A stretch of DNA of 64,000 nucleotides from Lachnospiraceae bacterium (lineage in GTDB: Bacteria; Bacillota; Clostridia; Lachnospirales; Lachnospiraceae): positions 62,001-126,000 of the forward strand of contig JAFXFO010000026.1 in NCBI GenBank assembly GCA_017520425.1. Direction: 5' to 3'. Position 1 is the first letter of the stretch, and each line of letters begins with the position of its first letter. Positions 26,445 through 33,151 of this stretch are shown piece after piece. Both the position numbers and the translations under genes were made by a program. The notes below the pieces were generated by a model. That model worked only from the letters and a program-made list of their open reading frames with translations, did no database searches and was not told where the DNA came from.

Positions 26445-28280
26445 ATGAATAATAAAATAAAGTTTCTATATAATAGAATACGGTCCGGACGTTTGCGGGA
26501 AATGTATATACAATGCATTTGGATATATCAATATGCGAAGCATTATTGGCGCTCAATGATTTTTTATACTATATTGGGAATGATTGGAACAGCAATAGGT
26601 TTGCTTACCAGTATGATTTCAAAAGAGTTAGTGGATATTATTACCGGTCATAAATCAGGAGCAATTGTTACGATATTTTTAGTTATGATTGGGCTGAATA
26701 TTGGCACAAGTATTATGAATTTATTATCTGGATATGCGTCTACTTGGATAAGTATGAGAGTGGACGCAGAGATTAAAAGCGACATTTTTTCCAAAATACT
26801 AGTTACAGATTGGGAGTCATTAACCAATTATCACACAGGAGATTTGTTGGCAAGATGGGGAAGTGATGCTTCTAATATATCTTCCGGTGTATTAAATTTT
26901 ATTCCTAATTTGGTTATTTATGTGTTTCAATTCATTTCAGCATTTGCAGTTATTATTTATTACGACTGGACATTTGCTATTTTTGCCTTTTTAGGGATGC
27001 CTGTAACATTGATAATGTCCAGAACACTTATGCGTAGAATGATAAGTAACAATGAACGAAGCGCAACAATGAACGCTAAGATATCCGGGTTTAATCAAGA
27101 GGTTTTTTCAAATATTCAAACAATAAAAGCGTTTGATCTAATCAGGTTATATATTAATAAACTAAGAAATGTTCAGAAAGAGTTTATTAATATGAAATTG
27201 GATTTTCAAAAGATGTCTATGCTAACATCGTTGATTCTAACTACAGTAGGTTTATTAGTATCTTATTCTGCATATGGATGGGGAATCTATCGCGTATGGA
27301 GTGGCGAGATTAGTTATGGTACAATGACAATGTTTTTGAGCTTATCGGGAACATTAACAGGAACATTACATAGTTTATCATCTTTAGTACCGGCAATAAT
27401 ATCTCTCACCACCTCTGCCGGCCGTCTCATGGACATCGTAGAGATGCCCCGTGAAGACTACAGTAACGATGATTTAGTAAAAACCTTCTATGAAAATAAC
27501 AAGGACCATGGTATCAGCCTGAAAATGTCTGATGTAGAGTATTCTTACAAAACAGGTACGGAAGTCTTCGCGGGTGCTTCCTTAGAGGTGAATCCCCATG
27601 AAATTATTGCCTTAGTAGGACCTTCCGGAGAAGGAAAAACAACTATGTTGCGATTAATACTGTCTTTAATGCAGACGCAGAATGGTACGGCCTATTTATC
27701 AGGAGAAGGGAACAAGGATAGAGAAGGCAGCTTATTCCGGTCAGAAACCAAGGAATTAACCAGCGAAGAGATATTTACCCAATTCAACGCAGTACCCCTC
27801 ACTCCTTCCACCCGTAAGCTGTTTTCCTACGTACCTCAGGGGAATACCATGTTTTCCGGTACTATTGCAGAGAATATGCGTAATGTGAAGCCGGAGGCTA
27901 CGGATGAGGAAATCATAGAAGCTTTGAAGGGTGCCTGTGCATGGGAGTTTGTGGAGAAACTGCCGGACGGTATTTACAGTGAAATAAAGGAGCGAGGAGG
28001 TGGATTTTCGGAAGGGCAGGCGCAACGTCTTTCCATAGCCAGAGCTTTGCTTCGGGATGCACCAATCCTTCTTTTGGATGAGGCTACCTCTGCTTTGGAT
28101 GTAGCGACGGAGAGAAGGGTACTTCGAAACATTATGCAGGATGAGAAACCTCGTACCTGTATCGTAACCACTCACAGGCCCACCGTATTAAGCGCCTGTA
28201 CCAGAGTTTATGCCATCCGCGATAAAAAGTGTGTGGTATTAAACGAAGAAGAAATTGATGAAATGGTAAGAGGATTTTAA
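26445..28280 (+). CDS. ABC exporter (permease-ATPase) without C39 peptidase domain
   Basis: The ATG at 26445 follows GGTGA; a TTG at 26433 is an alternative. The 611-residue protein has a six-helix exporter domain (about residues 35-310) and an ATPase domain. Walker A GPSGEGKTT is at 392-400, Walker B is LLLDEATSALD, and the switch is THRP. The signature reads FSEGQ instead of LSGGQ. No N-terminal bacteriocin-processing peptidase is present, so any leader must be removed by another enzyme, for example the S26-type protein at 29763. Base composition changes inside the gene: sampled lines before 27400 are about 25-38% GC, while several after it are about 47-48%. The permease and ATPase halves may have different histories. 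Confidence 0.88.
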   Translation: MNNKIKFLYNRIRSGRLREMYIQCIWIYQYAKHYWRSMIFYTILGMIGTAIGLLTSMISKELVDIITGHKSGAIVTIFLVMIGLNIGTSIMNLLSGYASTWISMRVDAEIKSDIFSKILVTDWESLTNYHTGDLLARWGSDASNISSGVLNFIPNLVIYVFQFISAFAVIIYYDWTFAIFAFLGMPVTLIMSRTLMRRMISNNERSATMNAKISGFNQEVFSNIQTIKAFDLIRLYINKLRNVQKEFINMKLDFQKMSMLTSLILTTVGLLVSYSAYGWGIYRVWSGEISYGTMTMFLSLSGTLTGTLHSLSSLVPAIISLTTSAGRLMDIVEMPREDYSNDDLVKTFYENNKDHGISLKMSDVEYSYKTGTEVFAGASLEVNPHEIIALVGPSGEGKTTMLRLILSLMQTQNGTAYLSGEGNKDREGSLFRSETKELTSEEIFTQFNAVPLTPSTRKLFSYVPQGNTMFSGTIAENMRNVKPEATDEEIIEALKGACAWEFVEKLPDGIYSEIKERGGGFSEGQAQRLSIARALLRDAPILLLDEATSALDVATERRVLRNIMQDEKPRTCIVTTHRPTVLSACTRVYAIRDKKCVVLNEEEIDEMVRGF

Positions 28281-28466
28281 GATAAAAAGGGGAGTGATGC
28301 CCCACCATATATACCCTAATGCAGGACTGTATGAATTCGTCGGCACTTAGCGAGGTACCAAGACGAAGCTTGCTTCGTCACGAGCTTAGTGTCCGCTACG
28401 TAATTCATCCAAGCGAGAGCGTGTCCAAATAGGGTATATATGGTGGGGCATCACTTCCCTTTTATC
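28281..28466. repeat. 186-bp nested inverted-repeat element between convergent genes
   Basis: The left arm (28281-28319) and right arm (28429-28466) are near-perfect inverted copies of about 38 bases, sharing a GTGATGCCCCACCATATATA core. Inside is a second palindrome: ATGAATT near 28331 against AATTCAT near 28413, and a central perfect hairpin GACGAAGC/GCTTCGTC at 28362-28379. The whole element can fold into one long rod on either strand. It starts at the base after the ABC stop codon and its right arm covers the end of the opposing gene. No transposase is present. It may be a MITE-like insertion or an unusually large bidirectional terminator. Confidence 0.85.
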
Positions 28467-29610
28467 CATTAAGATATCTATCAATATATTCCTTCATAAC
28501 CAGTGCTGCACTGGGTTCCTTGGTGCAGTGGAGCTTGCATACTAAAATCTTGGAAACAATACTTTCTACAATATCCATATTTCGATCAAACAACTCTAAA
28601 GTCCAAGTAGGAGAAATCAATCGCTGACTTACCAGCAATTGTTTTTTGTCTTCGTTAAGTTCTTCAATTCGATCCGTAGGTGCTTGATTGAGAAGTATGA
28701 TTCCACCCAAGGGTACCGTTTGGGTAGTGCATATCCCGGAGGTGCCGCACCAGGGGATGCCATGAACCACAGCTTGTCCGTTCTCAAACGCCAATAGATT
28801 TAAGTCCCCATTGATAAGAGAAATATCATAAATCTCCTTCCACAGATTGGTATGGGTGGATTTGCCCATGCCGGAATGTCCGGAAAACAGCCAAGCCTTG
28901 TCTTTATACAGTATGGACGCAGAGTGGAGTGCCACCATGCCCATTTTCTGAGCCAAGTACAGATAGGTCAGGCGCAAAGCGTGGAAGACATCATAGTGAA
29001 AACCTTCGTTATAGGGAGGCATACAATACAGGTGTATAGTGGAGCCATCCATACTCATATGGATTTCTACAATAGACTTGGCAGCAGGAAACAGGAGGAT
29101 GTATTCATCCGTGGTTTCCATTACTACTAATTCCTCATTACGAATCAGCAGATTCCCATTTTTTCGAACCTTGGGAAAACCAGCATGAAAAGTGACTCTT
29201 TGATGTATCCTTTCACAGGAATTCACTGCAAAAGGGCAAAACTCTGTAGGAAAAGCCTCTCTGGGGCCATTAAGAAGAATCCCTAAGCCTCCGATAGAAA
29301 GAGTCATACTATTTTTATGCCGATATTTGGAGGAATCATCCAGAAGAATATCATAAGTAAGCAGTAGCCTAATAAAACAGTAGATATCATTATGAAAAGA
29401 ATCCAGATCCTCCTTTGGTATATTGTAATATTCGGCGCTCAAAGCCTGTATCTCTTCTAAGGTGTGGTCCTGTTCTAACAGCTTCCAAAGCCAAACGCCG
29501 GTTTCGTTGATTTGGATGCCGCGTTTTCTGTCTGCCTGCATTTGTCCATAGGGAAGCAGATAAGGAATATTTGCAATTTCTTTTAGCACAAAGCCGTTAT
29601 TTTGTCGCAT
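28462..29610 (-). CDS. PqqD-HprK-like fusion protein
   Basis: The start at 29610 follows GGAGAAACCC; a longer frame to 29649 lacks a site. The 382-residue protein joins two modules. Residues 1-95 are PqqD-like (INETGVWLWKLLEQDHTLEEI, then an acidic helical wing). Residues about 100-382 resemble HPr serine kinase C-terminal domains, with ALHSASI, the P-loop GHSGMGKST at 244-252, and LINGDLNLL as the likely metal-binding strand. HprK-like kinases occur in lasso-peptide clusters, where some phosphorylate the peptide, and in exosortase-linked polysaccharide loci. The PqqD domain could bring a leader peptide to the kinase. The target is not known; the precursor at 25948 is the obvious candidate. 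Confidence 0.85.
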   Translation of the reverse strand: MRQNNGFVLKEIANIPYLLPYGQMQADRKRGIQINETGVWLWKLLEQDHTLEEIQALSAEYYNIPKEDLDSFHNDIYCFIRLLLTYDILLDDSSKYRHKNSMTLSIGGLGILLNGPREAFPTEFCPFAVNSCERIHQRVTFHAGFPKVRKNGNLLIRNEELVVMETTDEYILLFPAAKSIVEIHMSMDGSTIHLYCMPPYNEGFHYDVFHALRLTYLYLAQKMGMVALHSASILYKDKAWLFSGHSGMGKSTHTNLWKEIYDISLINGDLNLLAFENGQAVVHGIPWCGTSGICTTQTVPLGGIILLNQAPTDRIEELNEDKKQLLVSQRLISPTWTLELFDRNMDIVESIVSKILVCKLHCTKEPSAALVMKEYIDRYLNG

Positions 29611-29709
29611 GGGTTTCTCCTTGTACGTTGGTCTGTAATGGTGAACCAATCATGTACAGTATAGCACTCTTTTTGGAAAAAGGCTACTGCGAGAATTGGA
29701 AAAAGCATG

Positions 29710-29737
29710 TTGTGATTGGAGGGAAAAATGTTATAAT
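29710..29737 (+). promoter_or_regulatory. Promoter of the S26 peptidase-fruK-ptsI unit
   Basis: TTGTGA at 29710-29715, a 16-base spacer and TATAAT at 29732-29737 with an extended TGT upstream. Predicted transcription start is near 29744, giving a leader of about 19 bases. It is divergent from the PqqD-HprK-like gene. Confidence 0.75.
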
Positions 29738-29762
29738 AGAAGGTATAAGTGAGGATGGTTAC

Positions 29763-30239
29763 ATGGAAAAAGAATGTCAGGATATAGAGCAGCTTTTACG
29801 AGATGGAAACAGCATACAGATTAAACCCAGAGGATACAGTATGTACCCTATATTGGTGCCGGAAAGGGATGAGGCGGTGATTGAGCCGTTGAAAGATAAG
29901 CGTTTGAAACGTGGAGATGTGGCCCTTTATCGTAGGATGGAAGGGCAGTCTCAAGGGATATTGGTACTGCACCGTGTCTGGAAAGTGACTGATGAAGGCG
30001 TATATATGGTGGGCGATAATCAAAAAGAAGTGGAGGGACCATTAGCCCCGGAACAATTCTTAGGCATTATGGTCGGAATGTATCGAAAAGGAAAATATAT
30101 ACCTTGCACCCACAGGGCGTATCGTCTGATGACAAGTGGGTGGCTTTTGTTACGACCGATGAGACCCATAATATCCGGTGCCGCAGCAGCAATAAAAAGG
30201 ATGATAAAAACATCAAAAGCGAAAAGGAATGACTCATGA
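29763..30239 (+). CDS. S24/S26-family peptidase with Ser-His dyad
   Basis: The ATG at 29763 follows GAGGATGG; the open frame upstream extends through the promoter and is ignored. The 158-residue protein has the signal-peptidase box PRGYSMYPIL with catalytic Ser26, RLKRGDVALYRR, and ILVLHRV with His70 where type I bacterial enzymes have Lys. It ends the catalytic region with VYMVGDN. A Ser-His dyad is typical of SipW and ER-type peptidases. There is no strong N-terminal anchor; one weak hydrophobic stretch lies near residues 120-150. Its stop overlaps the start of fruK. I infer it could process the leader of the peptide at 25948; the alternative is a generic processing peptidase. Confidence 0.8.
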   Translation: MEKECQDIEQLLRDGNSIQIKPRGYSMYPILVPERDEAVIEPLKDKRLKRGDVALYRRMEGQSQGILVLHRVWKVTDEGVYMVGDNQKEVEGPLAPEQFLGIMVGMYRKGKYIPCTHRAYRLMTSGWLLLRPMRPIISGAAAAIKRMIKTSKAKRNDS

Positions 30240-31165
30240 TTTATACAGTGACATTAAATCCTTCCCTGGATGCTTGTGTTTCCGTGAAGGATTTTCAAAT
30301 AGGGAAAACCAATCGAACAGAGGAAGAAAATATCATAGCCGGCGGCAAAGGAATTAATGTTTCCAAGGTTTTAAAGAACCTGGGGATGGAAAGTGTAGTG
30401 TGGGGATTTCTGGCCGGCTTTACAGGGGAAGAGATACAAAGACAGCTGGAAAAGGTCGGACTTACTACGGATTTTGTAAAGGTATCCGAGGGGATATCCC
30501 GTATCAATTGGAAGCTGACAAGCATAGAAGGTACGGAGATAAACGGACAGGGTCCTGATATTTCGCCGGAAGAAGCCGAGGCGTTTCTTCGGAAGACAGA
30601 AGTTCTGCAAAAGGGTGATGTTTTATTTTTATCCGGAAGCATACCGACTTCATTGCCCAAGGACTTTTATGAGAAGATTATGAAGCGTATAGAGGATGTG
30701 GAAGCATTGGTGATTTTGGATACGGCAGGAGAAAGCCTGATGAGGGGACTTGCCCATGCTCCGTTTCTGATTAAGCCCAATCATCACGAACTGGGCGAGC
30801 TTTTTCATGTGGAAATAGGACGATTAGAAGAAGCGGCCGGTTACGCATATAAGCTGCAGGAAAAGGGCGCTAAAAATGTATTGGTATCTTTCGGAGGTAA
30901 GGGAGCAGTACTTTTGACAGAAGACGGACAGGTGTTTTCAGCCAAGGCCCCGGAAGGAAAAGTGCTAAACACAGTAGGTGCGGGGGATGCCATGCTGGCA
31001 GGCTTTTTGACAGGCTGGATGCAAACAAAGGATTATGCGTATGCTTTTCGGATGGCGGTAGCTACCGGCAGCGCCAGTGCATTTTCAAAAGGGTTTGCCA
31101 CGAAAGAGGAAATTAATGAACTACTGCCGCAAATTATCTGTAGGAAGGAATGTACATGGTTGTAG
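30236..31165 (+). CDS. fruK: 1-phosphofructokinase (PfkB family)
   Basis: The enzyme phosphorylates fructose-1-phosphate to fructose-1,6-bisphosphate. The 309-residue sequence starts with MIYTVTLNPSLDACVSV and has IIAGGKGINVSKVLKNLG and the C-terminal anion hole NTVGAGDAMLAGFLTG, all typical of FruK/LacC-type kinases. The ATG overlaps the preceding TGA (ATGA), so translation is coupled to the S26 peptidase. Enzyme I follows. No fructose PTS transporter is present, so the substrate could be another PTS-derived sugar 1-phosphate or tagatose-6-phosphate. Confidence 0.88.
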   Translation: MIYTVTLNPSLDACVSVKDFQIGKTNRTEEENIIAGGKGINVSKVLKNLGMESVVWGFLAGFTGEEIQRQLEKVGLTTDFVKVSEGISRINWKLTSIEGTEINGQGPDISPEEAEAFLRKTEVLQKGDVLFLSGSIPTSLPKDFYEKIMKRIEDVEALVILDTAGESLMRGLAHAPFLIKPNHHELGELFHVEIGRLEEAAGYAYKLQEKGAKNVLVSFGGKGAVLLTEDGQVFSAKAPEGKVLNTVGAGDAMLAGFLTGWMQTKDYAYAFRMAVATGSASAFSKGFATKEEINELLPQIICRKECTWL

Positions 31166-31189
31166 CCAATGTACCGGAAGGAGATTAGG

Positions 31190-32782
31190 ATGCAGATTTA
31201 TCAGGGAAAACCGGTGTTTGAAGGAGTGGCCATCGGAAAAATCCGCATACATAAACAGGAAGGACAGACCATCGCATTTGTAAAAGTGGAGGACATCCAT
31301 AAGGAATTAGAACGATTCGGATATGCCAGAGTGGAAGCACTTAAGAAGCTGCGGGAATGGTATCATCACAGTCTTGATAAGATTGGTAAGGCGAATGCGA
31401 CTATTTTTGAAGCCCAGGAGATTTTTTTGTCTGATGAGAATTATGTTGGGGATATTGAGAATTTGATAAACACTTTAAGCTGCAATGCAGAATATGCTAT
31501 AGGAGCAGTGCAGGAAAAATATCGATTTCTGTTTGAACAGACGGATGATGATTATATGAAGGCCAGAATCTCGGATTTGAAGGATGTATCGGAAAGATTA
31601 CTGGAAGCCTTGCGTGGGGATGCCCTGGAAGAGGAAACATTTTTGGAGCCTGTGATCATTCTGGCAGAAGATATACTTCCCTCAGAGTTGATGCGTATGG
31701 AGCAGGAAATGGTATTGGCACTGGTGTTGACAAAGGGATCTTTCTACTCCCATACTGCTATACTGGCCAGAACTATGGGAATTCCTACGCTGATTCAGGT
31801 AAATCTGAATGTAGATGCAGATATGGACGAACAGATTGCAGTAGCGGATAGTGAAAGCGGTGTCTTTATTATACAACCGGACCAATCCGTAACAGCACAG
31901 GTGAAGCAGCGATTACAGCAGGCAAAGTGTGAAGAAAGCGCTGATGACCAGCCGGTGGGCATGCGAATCTGTGCCAATATCGGAAGTCTGAAGGATTTGG
32001 AAAGTCTGGATGGTAAACCCGTGGATGGAATTGGTCTGATGAGAAGTGAGTTTGTGTTTTTTGAGAGAGAGGACTTCCCTTCAGAGGATGAGCAGTTTGA
32101 AATATATCGCACCGTTTTACAGGCTATGCCGGAGAAAAAGGTGGTTATCAGAGTTCTTGATATAGGTGCGGATAAGCAATGTGCGTATTTGCCCATGGAA
32201 AAGGAAGAGAATCCTGCATTGGGAATGCGTGGTGTCCGTGTTTTGCTGGAGAACCAACAGATTTTGCGGACTCAATTGCGTGCTTTGTTAAGAGCCTCTG
32301 TTTATGGGGAACTGCATATTTTATATCCCATGGTAACAGGTTTGGAAGAAGTGCATAGCATTAAGGAAATTTTGATTTCTCTGGAGAAAGAATTACAGGA
32401 GCAGGGAATTGTTTACGGACATCCCAAACAGGGTGTTATGATAGAGACTCCGGCAGCGGTGATAATCAGTGATATGTTGGCTGAAGAGGTGGATTTTTTT
32501 AGTGTCGGTACCAATGATTTGACCCAATATACATTAGCCATGGACAGACAAAGTCCCTGGTTGGCAGATATCTATCAACCCAGGCATCCGGCTGTTTTGC
32601 GTATGATACGTTTGGTGGTGGAGAATGCACATAAGAAGGGCATTGAAGTGGCTATTTGCGGAGAATTGAGTGCAGATACCACATTGACTAAGGAGTTTGT
32701 ACAGATGGGAGTGGATGAACTGTCCGTAGCACCGGGATATGTTAGTAGTGTCAGAAGAAAATGTAAGGAATGCAGAAAATAG
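31190..32782 (+). CDS. ptsI: PTS enzyme I (phosphoenolpyruvate-protein phosphotransferase)
   Basis: Enzyme I takes phosphate from PEP and passes it to HPr. The ATG at 31190 follows AAGGAG; an upstream ATG at 31169 lacks a site. The 530-residue protein has the N-terminal HPr-binding helical domain, the active-site stretch KGSFYSHTAILARTMGIPT with the phospho-histidine, and a PEP-binding barrel with GLMRSEFVFF, VIRVLDIGADK and FFSVGTNDLTQYTLA. It is about 40 residues shorter than most enzymes I, mainly at the ends. No HPr or EII gene accompanies it. A strong terminator follows. Confidence 0.92.
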   Translation: MQIYQGKPVFEGVAIGKIRIHKQEGQTIAFVKVEDIHKELERFGYARVEALKKLREWYHHSLDKIGKANATIFEAQEIFLSDENYVGDIENLINTLSCNAEYAIGAVQEKYRFLFEQTDDDYMKARISDLKDVSERLLEALRGDALEEETFLEPVIILAEDILPSELMRMEQEMVLALVLTKGSFYSHTAILARTMGIPTLIQVNLNVDADMDEQIAVADSESGVFIIQPDQSVTAQVKQRLQQAKCEESADDQPVGMRICANIGSLKDLESLDGKPVDGIGLMRSEFVFFEREDFPSEDEQFEIYRTVLQAMPEKKVVIRVLDIGADKQCAYLPMEKEENPALGMRGVRVLLENQQILRTQLRALLRASVYGELHILYPMVTGLEEVHSIKEILISLEKELQEQGIVYGHPKQGVMIETPAAVIISDMLAEEVDFFSVGTNDLTQYTLAMDRQSPWLADIYQPRHPAVLRMIRLVVENAHKKGIEVAICGELSADTTLTKEFVQMGVDELSVAPGYVSSVRRKCKECRK

Positions 32783-32790
32783 AAAAGGGA

Positions 32791-32824
32791 AAGGCCATCG
32801 CAATGTTTTGCGGTGGCCTTTTAT
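32791..32824 (+). terminator. Intrinsic terminator after ptsI
   Basis: AAGGCCATCGCAA at 32791-32803 pairs with TTGCGGTGGCCTT at 32808-32820 with one G-T pair, followed by TTTA. It separates ptsI from the convergent microprotein gene. Confidence 0.85.
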
Positions 32825-32841
32825 GTGGAACAAAAAATAGA

Positions 32842-32985
32842 TTAGTCATATAATGATTTACCATGTACCAGTTTTCCTACAAATTTCTGGAAAAGGATAA
32901 CAAGCATATAGCCGATTATCACGATGGAAGTACCGACACCAAGGATAATTAAAATTCCAACTAATAAAATGTTAAAAATACTCAT
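32842..32985 (-). CDS. 47-residue single-pass membrane microprotein
   Basis: This short gene is supported by three independent signals: a strong GAGGTGAAC site 4 bases before the ATG at 32985, a near-consensus promoter at 33016-33044, and a plausible product. The protein starts MSIFNILLVGILIILGVG, continues as one long hydrophobic segment to about residue 32, and ends in a basic amphipathic tail (QKFVGKLVHGKSLYD). It resembles small transporter-associated or KdpF-like membrane peptides in size and layout, but I cannot assign it. It lies alone between ptsI and a GT-C gene, with repeated sequence motifs upstream of its promoter. Confidence 0.75.
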   Translation of the reverse strand: MSIFNILLVGILIILGVGTSIVIIGYMLVILFQKFVGKLVHGKSLYD

Positions 32986-33015
32986 GGATGTTCACCTCGA
33001 AAATTTGATGTTTGC

Positions 33016-33044
33016 ATTGTAGCAAAGCAATTTACGAGGTTCAA
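33016..33044 (-). promoter_or_regulatory. Promoter of the membrane microprotein gene
   Basis: Read on the minus strand: TTGAAC (33039-33044), a 17-base spacer, and TACAAT (33016-33021). Predicted start is near 33009, about 24 bases before the start codon. Confidence 0.8.
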
Positions 33045-33058
33045 TAGCAGTAAAAGGC

Positions 33059-33137
33059 TCTTAACTGTATCTTAACTGAAAAGGGATTTCCCTTTACTGT
33101 ATCTTTGCTCAAAGCCTGTTTCTCTTTACCGTATCTT
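33059..33137. repeat. Three phased repeats upstream of the microprotein promoter
   Basis: The core AACTGTATCTT (33063-33073) recurs as TACTGTATCTT (33095-33105) and TACCGTATCTT (33127-33137), each exactly 32 bases apart, close to three helical turns. The first copy also contains an 11-base direct repeat (CTTAACTG twice), a spacing used by OmpR/PhoB-type regulators. AAAGGGA/TCCCTTT forms a small palindrome between copies one and two. On the minus strand the array starts about 15 bases upstream of the -35 box, so it looks like an activator-binding region. Confidence 0.65.
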
Positions 33138-33151
33138 AGGTTTTAAGCAAA

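Noticed and set aside
26445-28280. Bacteriocin-type exporter with peptidase
   Set aside because: The N terminus goes straight into the membrane domain; there is no C39 Cys-His peptidase of about 150 residues.
29571-29762. Longer S26 peptidase frame
   Set aside because: It would run through the promoter at 29710-29737 and the end of the divergent gene, and has no ribosome site.
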